Shown here piece after piece: positions 48,048 through 56,587 of a stretch of DNA of 64,000 bases; the first letter of the stretch is position 1, and every line of letters begins with the position of its first letter. The stretch is from Betaproteobacteria bacterium (lineage in GTDB: Bacteria > Pseudomonadota > Gammaproteobacteria > Burkholderiales > SG8-41), in NCBI GenBank assembly GCA_900299145.1, contig OMIN01000149.1, forward strand, positions 1 to 64,000. The letters are read 5' to 3'. The notes under the pieces were generated by a model. It had not been told where the DNA came from. It was given only the letters and a program-made list of their open reading frames with translations, and did no database searches. The position numbers and the translations under genes are program-made.

Positions 48048-48992
48048 ATGTACGCTGCAACCATGCCACCACCGGATTCAACTACCGCCACGGCTAAACC
48101 CTCTGCAACGATTATCGCATTGCAGGGGCACGCGGCCGGCGAGGCGGCTCAGGCCAGGCCAGAGCCGCGTCCCTCGGCGCCATTTGCAGACCGGGTGGCG
48201 AGGTGGTTGTCGCTGCACGGTCTTAGCCTGCTGTTGTGGAGTATTTCGCTGGGCGCACTGTTTGCAGTTTGGTATTTCGGCACGAAGTATCGCGTGGATT
48301 TTTTCATCCGTTTTACCAACATTCCGACGCCCACCGAGGTGTTTGCCAAAATTCTCGAGGTCAACAAATCTGCAAAGTACATGGTCAACATCGGCATCAG
48401 CGTGCGACGTATTCTTTCCGGGTTTTGCATTGCGATAATCGTCGCGGTGCCGATGGGGCTGTTGATCGGACGCTACCGCGCGGCGCGGGATTTGCTGTTG
48501 CCGGCATGTGAAGTGCTGCGGCCTATACCCGCGATTGCTTGGGTGCCGATGTCCATTATGCTGTGGCCCAGCAACGAAATCAGCATTGTGTTTATTACGT
48601 TTCTGGGTTCGTTTTTCCCGATATTGCTGAACACGGTACACGGCGTCACTGCACTCGATCCGGTTCTGTTGCGCGCGGGGCGCTGTCTGGGGGCAAACGA
48701 GGCGCGCATGTTCTGGCATGTCATCTTGCCCGGCGCTTTGCCGCATATTTTTACGGGACTGGCGGTGGGCATGGGTGTGGCGTGGGTGTCGCTGATCGCG
48801 GCGGAAATGATTTCCGGCCAGTTTGGCGTCGGTTACTTCACCTGGGAAGCCTATTCGCTCATCAGCTATGCCGAGATCGCATTGGGCATGATTACCATCG
48901 GCGTGCTGGGGCTGGCATGTAGCGGCCTGATTCGCATGCTGGGAAGGCTCGCCATGCCGTGGGAGGTATTTACAAACAGGGGTAACCGGTGA
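48048..48992 (+). CDS. ABC transporter permease (SsuC/TauC-like)
   Basis: 314 residues with about six membrane segments. Its long N-terminal extension (about 60 residues) is Ala/Pro-rich. The ABC coupling region is LDPVLLRAGRCLGANEARMFWHVILPGALP, the EAA loop, followed by FTGLAVGMGVAWVSLIAAEM. The upstream gene encodes the binding protein and the next gene overlaps by four bases (GTGA). Aliphatic sulfonate, taurine, nitrate or similar substrates are typical of the family. Confidence 0.92.
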   Translation: MYAATMPPPDSTTATAKPSATIIALQGHAAGEAAQARPEPRPSAPFADRVARWLSLHGLSLLLWSISLGALFAVWYFGTKYRVDFFIRFTNIPTPTEVFAKILEVNKSAKYMVNIGISVRRILSGFCIAIIVAVPMGLLIGRYRAARDLLLPACEVLRPIPAIAWVPMSIMLWPSNEISIVFITFLGSFFPILLNTVHGVTALDPVLLRAGRCLGANEARMFWHVILPGALPHIFTGLAVGMGVAWVSLIAAEMISGQFGVGYFTWEAYSLISYAEIALGMITIGVLGLACSGLIRMLGRLAMPWEVFTNRGNR

Positions 48993-49855
48993 GCCCGATT
49001 GCCGACGCGAAGGGCCTGATTGAAATTGGCGATCTGGGCGTGACATTCGGCGCGAACGGGACCGCCGTGGAGGCCATCACCAGCGTGTCATTGACAGTAA
49101 AACCGGGCGAGTTTGTTTCGCTGATCGGCCCTTCAGGGTGCGGCAAGTCGACGCTGCTCAATATCGTTGCAGGCTTCGTTAAGCCGACGAGGGGAACAGT
49201 GAAGGTGGATGGCTTGCCCGTGTCGGGGCCAAGCGCCAACCGCGGCGTGGTGTTCCAGCAGTACTCGCTGTTTCCGTGGCTGAAGGTGCGGGAGAACGTC
49301 GAGTTTGGACTGCGCATGCAGGGCATGCCCAGCGGACAACGCGAAACCATGGCGCGCACGCTGTTGGGGCTGGCGGGCTTGCTGGCATTTGAAAATCATT
49401 ACCCGGATCAATTGTCCGGTGGCATGAAGCAGCGCGTGGGCATCGTGCGCGCACTGGCGACCAGCCCGCAGGTGCTGCTGATGGATGAACCTTTCGGCGC
49501 GCTGGATGCGCAAACGCGCGTGGTGATGCAGGAAATCCTGACGAATATGTGGCAGCAGTTCCGGCTGTCGGTGTTGTTCATCACCCACGATATCGAAGAA
49601 TCGATATTTTTGTCGGATCGCGTGTTCGTGATGACCGCGAGGCCGGGCCGCATTAAAGCGGAAATCGCCGTGCCGTTGCCGCGCCCACGCACACCGGAGA
49701 TGACGTCTTCGACGGAATTCATCGCCATGGTGCAGCAGCTGAAATCGCTGATTCGAGAAGAGTCGCTGGCAGCCATGGGTTCTGAACTCAAAGAAGGCGG
49801 TTTGTCCGGTTTCAGCATGTCGGTTGGGCCCAGCGGCGTGGCGCAAGTGATATGA
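48989..49855 (+). CDS. ABC transporter ATP-binding protein (SsuB/TauB-like)
   Basis: 288 residues from GTG 48989. Walker A is GPSGCGKSTLLN, Q-loop near VVFQQYSLFPWLKV, signature LSGGMKQRVGIVRALA, Walker B VLLMDEPFGALDAQTR and H-loop FITHDIEES. It powers import through the adjacent permease. Overlaps both neighbours by four bases. Confidence 0.95.
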   Translation: MSPIADAKGLIEIGDLGVTFGANGTAVEAITSVSLTVKPGEFVSLIGPSGCGKSTLLNIVAGFVKPTRGTVKVDGLPVSGPSANRGVVFQQYSLFPWLKVRENVEFGLRMQGMPSGQRETMARTLLGLAGLLAFENHYPDQLSGGMKQRVGIVRALATSPQVLLMDEPFGALDAQTRVVMQEILTNMWQQFRLSVLFITHDIEESIFLSDRVFVMTARPGRIKAEIAVPLPRPRTPEMTSSTEFIAMVQQLKSLIREESLAAMGSELKEGGLSGFSMSVGPSGVAQVI

Positions 49856-50163
49856 CAACGCTCGAGAGGGACTTCGAAAAGCCGCTGGCTCTGCGCGTCA
49901 TGGGTTCGTCGGGGCGGTTGGAGATGGACTGGGCGGGTGGGCGCACCACTGCCGTGACGCATGCGAAATTAAGAGAACAGTGCCGGTGCGCGGTCTGTGT
50001 AGCGCGGCGCCAGTGCGCGGGTAGCATCAACGTCCCGCCAGATGTTCGACTGACCGATGTAACGCCTTTTGGGCCCAATGCCGTGCGATTGACGTTTAGC
50101 GATGGCCATGGCCGCGGCATCTATCCGTTTGAATGGTTGCAAACCCTCGCGACGGCTGGGTGA
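49852..50163 (+). CDS. DUF971 domain protein
   Basis: 103 residues. The domain, also found at the N-terminus of gamma-butyrobetaine hydroxylase, is recognised from LRVMGSSGRLEMDWAGG, REQCRCAVCVARR and VRLTFSDGHGRGIYPFEWL. The CRCAVC cysteines might bind metal. DUF971 proteins occur near Fe-S and Mrp/ApbC genes. Here it overlaps the ABC ATPase gene, so it belongs to the operon, perhaps helping an iron-sulfur protein. Confidence 0.85.
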   Translation: MTTLERDFEKPLALRVMGSSGRLEMDWAGGRTTAVTHAKLREQCRCAVCVARRQCAGSINVPPDVRLTDVTPFGPNAVRLTFSDGHGRGIYPFEWLQTLATAG

Positions 50164-50211
50164 CCGCTGCAACAATGCGGGAGTTTGTTGAGCAACCACG
50201 CTTATTGGAAG

Positions 50212-50229
50212 ATAATTACCAGTTTTCAT
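50212..50229 (+). repeat. Possible degenerate copy of the dispersed repeat
   Basis: ATAATTACCAGTTTTCAT shares about 13 of 18 bases with the consensus and is followed by GGAAATTTTG. Sense, 18 bases before the next gene. It may be coincidental. Confidence 0.35.
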
Positions 50230-50247
50230 CGGAAATTTTGAGGTAAC

Positions 50248-53200
50248 TTGATAGCACCTGTTGATACAAGACCTCAGGCGGGCCAGTATGAATCAGGGGA
50301 ATTGGGATTTGGCATGCGTTTTGCCGATCTTTACGATTCCGCAGCGTTGGTGAAATTGGACGCGGCGTTCCTGACTTTCGTGGCGGCGCGCGATGGCGAA
50401 CTACACCAGCGCTTGTTGACAGCGCGCCTGGCATCCACCGAACTGCCGGTTAAAGCCCAGTCCGAATTGTTGCTCGCCCTCACGTCCCACGTTGAGGCGT
50501 TCATCGCGGCGTTGTTTGGCATTGCATCCGAAGTGGGGGCACTGACCGCACGTCATCTGGAATTGTCGCCGCTGTATTCCGTTAAGCGTCTTTTCGTGCA
50601 ACGCAAGGCCGCGAACAAATATAAGGGGGCTGCCGCTGATGCCCTGGATGGCCCGGCGCTGGCTTCGCGGCTTGAGCGTTTGCTGGGCAATTCATTGACG
50701 GAACTGCTGTTCGCACAAAAAGTCAGTGAATGGCAAAAGGATGAAGCCGCTAACGCCGAAGCGCTGGATGTCGCGTTGCAGTATGCCGCGTGGGCCTTGC
50801 AAACCGAGGCAGGGCGCAAAAAGCATGCGGCGGGCGTGCTGTTCAAGGCGCCGCACAAGCTCGACGCGCAGCATCTGGTGCCCTCCGCAGTGGATGCCAC
50901 GCCGGGTTACACGGTGCACACGTTTCCCGTGGAAAAACTGCGCCGCCGCGAGGGGTTCAAGCTCACGGATAAAGGCACTGATCTCACCGGCGCGCTGGAC
51001 CACGCCAATTACTGCATCTGGTGCCACGAGCAGGGCAAGGATTCCTGCTCGAAGGGGCTTCTGGAAAAAGGCGCCAGCGGGCGTGGCGCAGCGTCATTCA
51101 AGAAAAGCGCATTTGGCGTGACGCTCGCGGGCTGCCCGCTGGAAGAAAAAATTTCCGAGTTTCACAAAGCCAAGACCGAGGGCTACGCCATTGGCGCGCT
51201 GGCGATCATCACCGTCGATAACCCGATGGCGGCGGCTACCGGGCATCGCATCTGCAACGACTGCATGAAGGCATGCATTTACCAGAAGCAGGAGCCGGTC
51301 GATATCCCGCAGGCAGAAACGCGCACGCTGAAAGACGTGCTGGAACTGCCGTGGGGCTTTGAGATTTACAGCTTGCTGACGCGCTGGAACCCGCTGAATT
51401 TGCGCAAGCCGTTGCCGCAAGCGCCCAGCGGCAAGCGTGTGCTGATCGCGGGCATGGGCCCGGCGGGGTTTTCGCTGGCGCATTATTTGATGAACGACGG
51501 GCACACGGTGGTCGGCATCGACGGCCTGAAAATCGAGCCGTTGCCGGCGAAATTTTCGGGTGTCGAGGCCAATGGCACGCGCGTGCCATTCATGCCGATA
51601 CGCGATGTACGCGAGCTTTACGAAAATCTCGATGAGCGCGTGATGGCCGGCTTTGGCGGCGTGGCGGAATACGGCATCACCGTGCGCTGGGATAAAAATT
51701 TCTTAAAAATCATAAGGTTACTGCTGGAACGCCGGCGTGAATTCGCACTCTTTGGCGGCGTGCGTTTTGGCGGCACGATCACCGCCGATGACGCGTTTGC
51801 GATGGGCTTTGACCATGTGGCGCTCGCCATCGGGGCGGGCCGGCCGACGGTGCTGGATATGCCCAATGGCCTGGCGCGTGGCGTGCGCACCGCGTCGGAT
51901 TTTTTGATGGCGTTGCAACTCACGGGGGCTGCGCGCACCGATTCGATCGCCAACATGCAATTGCGATTGCCGGTGGTGGTGGTGGGCGGCGGACTGACGG
52001 CCATCGACACCGCGACGGAGGCGCTGGCGTATTACCCGCTGCAAGTCGAGAAGCTGTTGTCGCGCTACGAAGCCATGGCGCGCGAACACGGCGAAATGGC
52101 GGCGCGGCTGGCGTGGAACGAGGAAGAGCGCCAGATCGGCGATGAGTTTCTTACCCATGCGCGTGCGTTACGCGAGGAGCGCGCGAAGGCCGCTGCGGAA
52201 AATCGCGCGCCACGCATTGTTGAATTGCTGCAGTCGTGGGGTGGCGCAACTATTGCGTATCGCAAGCGGCTGATCGACAGCCCGTCGTATACGCTCAATC
52301 ACGAGGAAGTGCACAAGGCGCTGGAAGAGGGCATACGTTTTGCCGAGGGGCTGACGCCGGTGGCGGTGGAGATCGATGGTTTCGGCCACGCGAAGGCGCT
52401 CAAGGTGTCGGCCAAAAACAGCGAAGGTGTTGCGGGCGAGTTTGTCACGCCGGCACGTACGATTCTGATCGCAGCGGGCACGCAACCCAACACCGTGCTG
52501 GCGCGCGAAGACGCGGCGAACTTCAAACTGGATGGCCGCTATTTTCAGGCGATTGATGCGGCGGGCAATGCTACGGCTGCCGAGAAATCGATCTCAAAAC
52601 CCAATGAAATCAAGGTGTTGCTGGCGAAGCGTGCGGATGGCCGCGCGATGAGTTATTTCGGCGATGTACATCCGTCGTTCTTTGGCAATGTGGTGAAAGC
52701 CATTGGCAGCGCGAAGCAGGGCCACCCGGTGGTGAGCGCCGCGCTGCAAGAGGTGCAACCAGCGTCAGACGCCAGTGATGCGGATTTCATCGCGGGACTC
52801 AACCGCGATTTGCGCGCCACGGTGCATGAAGTCAAGCGGCTGACACCGATGATCGTCGAAGTGGTGGTGCGCGCGCCGCTTGCCGCGCGGCAGTTTCAGC
52901 CGGGGCAGTTTTACCGGCTGCAGAATTTTGAAGCAGGCGCGATCCGCACCGAAGGCACGTTGCTTGGCATGGAAGGGCTTGCGCTCACTGGTGCCTGGGT
53001 GGATCGTGATCAGGGTTTGATTTCGACCATTGTGCTGGAAATGGGCGGCTCCAGCGATTTGTGCCTGCTGTTGAAGCCCGGCGAGCCGGTGATTCTGATG
53101 GGGCCGACGGGCACGCCAACGGAGATTCCAGCGAACGAAACCGTGGCACTGGTGGGTGGCGGGCTGGGCAACGCAGTGCTGTTTTCCATTGGGCAGGCGA

Positions 53201-53799
53201 TGCGCAAGGCTGGCAGCAAGGTGTTGTATTTCGCTGGCTATAAGAAAATGGACGACCGCTACAAGATCGCGGAAATCGAGGCTGCGGCAGACGTGGTGGT
53301 GTGGTGCTGCGACGATGAGCCTGGCTTTACGCCGTCGCCCAACCGGCCGCAGGATAAAAGCTACGTTGGTAACATTGTGCAGTGCATGCACGCCTACGCG
53401 AGCGGCGCCATGGGGGCACAGCCGTTGCTGCTGCAGGACGCGGATCGCATTATCGCAATTGGTTCGGATCGCATGATGGCGGCGGTGGCGCGCGCGCGGC
53501 ATGAGTTGTTAAAACCCTTCGTGAAGCCGCATCATTTTGCGATTGGTTCGATCAACTCGCCGATGCAGTGCATGATGAAGGAAATCTGCGCGCAGTGTTT
53601 GCAGCCGCATGTCGATCCCGCGACGGGCAAGACGAGTTATGTGTTCTCGTGTTTTAATCAGGATCAGCCGCTGGATCAGGTGGACTGGAATGGCCTGAAT
53701 CAGCGGCTGCGGCAGAATTCGGTACAGGAAAAATTGAGCGCCGAGTGGCTGGATTATTGCCTGATCAAATCGGGCGCGCGGGAGATGCAGCGGATTTGA
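50248..53799 (+). CDS. Large FAD/NAD(P)/Fe-S oxidoreductase, multidomain
   Basis: 1,183 residues if started at TTG 50248 (GAGGTAAC before it); ATG 50314 is an alternative. Order: helical N-terminus (about 1-230); Cys-rich segments YCIWCHEQGKDSC and HRICNDCMKACIYQKQ as Fe-S ligands; a GltD-like FAD/NAD module from about 395 (RVLIAGMGPAGFSLAHYLMN; VVVVGGGLTAIDTATEALAY); and a ferredoxin-reductase-like module from about 855 (FQPGQFYRLQNFE; ALVGGGLGNAVLFSIGQAMR) ending in a PyrK-like Cys set (CMMKEICAQCLQPH). It can route electrons between NAD(P)H, flavin and Fe-S centres. Partners are probably the flavoprotein/ferredoxin encoded upstream. Confidence 0.85.
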   Translation: MIAPVDTRPQAGQYESGELGFGMRFADLYDSAALVKLDAAFLTFVAARDGELHQRLLTARLASTELPVKAQSELLLALTSHVEAFIAALFGIASEVGALTARHLELSPLYSVKRLFVQRKAANKYKGAAADALDGPALASRLERLLGNSLTELLFAQKVSEWQKDEAANAEALDVALQYAAWALQTEAGRKKHAAGVLFKAPHKLDAQHLVPSAVDATPGYTVHTFPVEKLRRREGFKLTDKGTDLTGALDHANYCIWCHEQGKDSCSKGLLEKGASGRGAASFKKSAFGVTLAGCPLEEKISEFHKAKTEGYAIGALAIITVDNPMAAATGHRICNDCMKACIYQKQEPVDIPQAETRTLKDVLELPWGFEIYSLLTRWNPLNLRKPLPQAPSGKRVLIAGMGPAGFSLAHYLMNDGHTVVGIDGLKIEPLPAKFSGVEANGTRVPFMPIRDVRELYENLDERVMAGFGGVAEYGITVRWDKNFLKIIRLLLERRREFALFGGVRFGGTITADDAFAMGFDHVALAIGAGRPTVLDMPNGLARGVRTASDFLMALQLTGAARTDSIANMQLRLPVVVVGGGLTAIDTATEALAYYPLQVEKLLSRYEAMAREHGEMAARLAWNEEERQIGDEFLTHARALREERAKAAAENRAPRIVELLQSWGGATIAYRKRLIDSPSYTLNHEEVHKALEEGIRFAEGLTPVAVEIDGFGHAKALKVSAKNSEGVAGEFVTPARTILIAAGTQPNTVLAREDAANFKLDGRYFQAIDAAGNATAAEKSISKPNEIKVLLAKRADGRAMSYFGDVHPSFFGNVVKAIGSAKQGHPVVSAALQEVQPASDASDADFIAGLNRDLRATVHEVKRLTPMIVEVVVRAPLAARQFQPGQFYRLQNFEAGAIRTEGTLLGMEGLALTGAWVDRDQGLISTIVLEMGGSSDLCLLLKPGEPVILMGPTGTPTEIPANETVALVGGGLGNAVLFSIGQAMRKAGSKVLYFAGYKKMDDRYKIAEIEAAADVVVWCCDDEPGFTPSPNRPQDKSYVGNIVQCMHAYASGAMGAQPLLLQDADRIIAIGSDRMMAAVARARHELLKPFVKPHHFAIGSINSPMQCMMKEICAQCLQPHVDPATGKTSYVFSCFNQDQPLDQVDWNGLNQRLRQNSVQEKLSAEWLDYCLIKSGAREMQRI
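51703..51721 (-). repeat. Degenerate copy of the dispersed repeat inside a CDS
   Basis: On the minus strand GTAACCTTATGATTTTTAA then GAAATTTTTAT, the consensus with one inserted base and changes. The coding strand here uses TTA AAA ATC ATA AGG TTA, rare codons for a GC-rich gene, spelling LKIIRL. Confidence 0.5.
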
Positions 53800-53820
53800 C
53801 AGTGCGCTCGCCGAGACATT

Positions 53821-53839
53821 GTAAGTATCTGTTTTTATT
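53821..53839 (+). repeat. Dispersed 19-bp repeat, copy 14
   Basis: GTAAGTATCTGTTTTTATT, consensus, with the full tail AAATATTTTATTTC; 27 bases before the luciferase-like gene, sense. Confidence 0.92.
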
Positions 53840-53866
53840 AAATATTTTATTTCAGGGCGGCACGTC

Positions 53867-54955
53867 ATGAAACTCGGTTTTTTCACCATGCCCATCCATC
53901 CGCCAGAGCGTAACTACACGCAAACGCTGAAGGAGGATCGCGAGGCGATTTTGCTGGCGGATTCGTTGGGCTATAGCGACGCGTTTATCGGCGAGCACAC
54001 CACCGACATTTGCGAAAACATTCCGTCGTGCTTGGCGTTCATCGCGAGTCTGGCGCATGGCACGAAGCAGATCAGGCTTGGCAGTGGCACGGTGAATTTG
54101 CCGAATAGTCATCCGGCGGCGGTGGCGGCGAACGTGGCGATGGTTGATCACATGCTTGAGGGGCGTTTTCTGTTCGGTATCGGGCCGGGCGGGCTGCGCT
54201 CCGATCAGGAAGTGTTCGGCAACATCAAGAACGACCGCACCAAAATGTTTGTCGAGTCAATCGATCAGATACTCGGCATCTGGGCGGGCCAGCATCCGTA
54301 TGATCTTAAAGGTGAATTCTGGAACATCACCACGCGCGAAACCATGATTCCCGAAGTGGGGCAGGGCGTGATGTTAAAGCCCTATCAGCAGCCGCATCCG
54401 CCGATTGTGGTCACTGTGGTGGAGCCGTATTCCAAGGGTGTGACGGCCGCCGCGCAGCGCGGCTGGAAGCCGATCTCAGCGAATTTTTTGCAGCCCAACT
54501 GGGTGAAGACGCATTTCGAGAGTTACGCCAAGGGCTGTGAGATTGCCGGTTTGCCGGCGAACCGTTCAGACTGGCGCGTGTGCAAAAGTATTTTTGTCGC
54601 GGATGACGATGCCACGGCGAAACGCTATGCCAAGACGCGCGAAGGTCCTTATGGCTTTTACTTCTGGAACCTGCTGACCAAGCGCAAGGCGCGGGGTGCG
54701 GCGAATATTTACAAGCCCGATCTGTCGATGCCCGACGAAGCGGTGACAGTGGAATTCGTGCTGGACACGCTGGTGATTGCCGGCGGTGTGGATTCGGTGG
54801 TGGAGCAAATTCTCAAGTTTCGCGAGACCACCGGCGACTTTGGCACATTGCTGTATTGCGGGCACGATTGGGTGGAGCCGAAACTTGCGCGCCGTTCGAT
54901 GGAATTGATGGCGACGCAGGTGATGCCGCGGGTGAATGCGGCGCTGGGGCAGTAA
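53867..54955 (+). CDS. LLM-class flavin-dependent monooxygenase
   Basis: 362 residues, luciferase-like TIM barrel. N-terminus MKLGFFTMPIHPP, then EHTTDICENIPSCLAFIASL, IRLGSGTVNLPNSHPAAVAA, GRFLFGIGPGGLRSDQEVFG and C-terminal FRETTGDFGTLLYCGHDWV. Members oxidise substrates such as alkanesulfonates, aldehydes or limonene with reduced FMN. As the last gene after a sulfonate-type ABC transporter it may attack the imported compound, with electrons from the large oxidoreductase. Converges on imuB. Confidence 0.9.
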   Translation: MKLGFFTMPIHPPERNYTQTLKEDREAILLADSLGYSDAFIGEHTTDICENIPSCLAFIASLAHGTKQIRLGSGTVNLPNSHPAAVAANVAMVDHMLEGRFLFGIGPGGLRSDQEVFGNIKNDRTKMFVESIDQILGIWAGQHPYDLKGEFWNITTRETMIPEVGQGVMLKPYQQPHPPIVVTVVEPYSKGVTAAAQRGWKPISANFLQPNWVKTHFESYAKGCEIAGLPANRSDWRVCKSIFVADDDATAKRYAKTREGPYGFYFWNLLTKRKARGAANIYKPDLSMPDEAVTVEFVLDTLVIAGGVDSVVEQILKFRETTGDFGTLLYCGHDWVEPKLARRSMELMATQVMPRVNAALGQ

Positions 54956-54988
54956 CGTCTCGCCGTTCGTGAGGCCGTGCCGCGCGGC

Positions 54989-56530
54989 CTACGAAAAAAA
55001 TCCGTGCAGGTACCAGCGCGCGTTGACGTCGCGCTCGCGGTATATCCACAGCAGCGATTGCGCGCGATTGCGCGCGACAAAGTAATCGCGCGCGACATGC
55101 CGGCCGTCCCACCAGCCGGCTTCGATACGTTCGGGGCCGGCGAGTAACGACAGTGGGCTGCCGTCGCTGTCGCGCGGCGCCGCGCGGACGCCGGTGCTGC
55201 CGCCATCATCCGTATCCTTTGAGCCGCCGGTGTCCCGTAAAGGGCGTGGCGTGGTCAGCAGCCACAGCGGGCGGGCGGGGGTGTAGGTGGAATGGGTTGT
55301 GGCAGTTGAAGCGGATGGGGAAGATGGGGACGATGAGGCGGAAGTTGCCACGCCCGGCTGGCAGGTGCGCCAGGCACGCTCCGGGCGGTAATCGGCGTGC
55401 GGTGTCAGGCCGCAAATGGCCTGCGCGCCGAGCCGTGCATTGAGCCGTTCGACAAAGCGCGTCGCGTCGCTGGCCTCGTCCGTGCCGCCGGGCAAAAAAG
55501 CGAGATTACGTGAGGCGAGCGGCACCACCCGCCCCGACGCAATGGCGATTTCGACGGCGGCGCACGGCAGCTCGGTGCGATTGAGGCGTTCGCGCAACAG
55601 CGTGGTCAGGTGATCAAGCTCGCGGGTGGCGCTGGAAAGCTCCAGTGTGATGACCGTAACTATTTGTTTTTCATGAATAAATTCAAAGCGGGGGTGTTGC
55701 ACGCCGTGGCCGCTGGAGGCGAGCCAGCCGCAGAGTTCGGCGAGCAGACGGCGCGCGGCGAAGAGCAGTGCCTCGGCATTGGCCACGGGTGCGGGTAGTT
55801 GCAGCGCAGCACACCAGGTTTGCGGAGCGACAAACGGCAGGCGCGGATCAGGGGCAAGGCCCAGCGCGTGATCCAGTTGTATAAGCAGACGCGGGCCGGC
55901 GCGGCGCGTAAGACCATCGCGCGGCAGACGCAGGCAATCGCCCAGCGTGTGCGCGCCGAAGCTTTGCAGCAGATGCTGGGTGGCGGTGTCTTCACACGCC
56001 ATGGCGGTCGGGAGTTTTTCAAGCGCATGGCGCAGCGCGTCGTGGTGCTGCACGCGCACATTGACCCCCGCGCGTGCGAACCATGAAGCGGCGAGCGGCG
56101 TGGGCGCACAGGCGATGCTGGCACTAAAACCCAAGTCCGCTACGCCGCGCGCGATCTGCTGGTGCAGTTTGGCGAGACCACCGAAGAGTTTCAGCGAGCC
56201 TTCGATGTCGAGTAGCACGGTATCCAGCCCGGCCAGACTGACCAATGAAGTGAATTGCAGCGACCATGCGGCGATGCGCGCCAGCGTGGTCTGTTCCCGG
56301 GCGCTGTCACGCACGAGGGTTTGCAGCCCGGCGGCCAGCGCGCACGCCGCCGCCACACTCATGCCCGGCTGCACGCCGCGTGCCAGTGCCGGGCGGTTGG
56401 CGTCAACTATGACGGCGCTGGTTTCGGCGCTGGAAGCAACCGCCGCGGCCGCGGGTTGTGGCTGCAGCGGCGTGCCGCGCGTGAAAACTTCCAGCGGCAG
56501 ATGGCGAAAATGCAGCGCAAGCCACAACAT
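54989..56530 (-). CDS. imuB: ImuB-like Y-family polymerase homologue
   Basis: 513 residues. The Y-family fold is recognisable (RPALARGVQPGMSVAAACAL; LDTVLLDIEGSLKLFGGLAK; FGAHTLGDCLRLPRDGLTRR), but the N-terminus LWLALHFRHLPLEVF lacks the catalytic acidic residues of DinB, as in ImuB, which acts as an adaptor to the clamp in SOS mutagenesis. The central KQIVT segment is encoded by an antisense dispersed repeat. It follows imuA. A dnaE2 gene, the usual third partner, is not next: the luciferase-like gene is. Confidence 0.88.
   Translation of the reverse strand: MLWLALHFRHLPLEVFTRGTPLQPQPAAAAVASSAETSAVIVDANRPALARGVQPGMSVAAACALAAGLQTLVRDSAREQTTLARIAAWSLQFTSLVSLAGLDTVLLDIEGSLKLFGGLAKLHQQIARGVADLGFSASIACAPTPLAASWFARAGVNVRVQHHDALRHALEKLPTAMACEDTATQHLLQSFGAHTLGDCLRLPRDGLTRRAGPRLLIQLDHALGLAPDPRLPFVAPQTWCAALQLPAPVANAEALLFAARRLLAELCGWLASSGHGVQHPRFEFIHEKQIVTVITLELSSATRELDHLTTLLRERLNRTELPCAAVEIAIASGRVVPLASRNLAFLPGGTDEASDATRFVERLNARLGAQAICGLTPHADYRPERAWRTCQPGVATSASSSPSSPSASTATTHSTYTPARPLWLLTTPRPLRDTGGSKDTDDGGSTGVRAAPRDSDGSPLSLLAGPERIEAGWWDGRHVARDYFVARNRAQSLLWIYRERDVNARWYLHGFFS
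55656..55674 (+). repeat. Dispersed 19-bp repeat, copy 15 (in frame inside imuB)
   Basis: GTAACTATTTGTTTTTCAT with tail GAATAAATTC. On the imuB coding strand it spells EKQIVT, the same peptide core as the folD copy. Confidence 0.88.
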
Positions 56531-56587
56531 GGGGAGAGGAAGAAAAAGGCGGGCGGTTTCAAATCGGTGCGCGGATCAATGCACGAG

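Noticed and set aside
54956..55000. Hairpin between the LLM gene and imuB as a terminator
   Set aside because: The stem GGCCG...CGGCC has an A-run on its plus side, wrong for plus, and its T-run precedes the stem on the minus strand.
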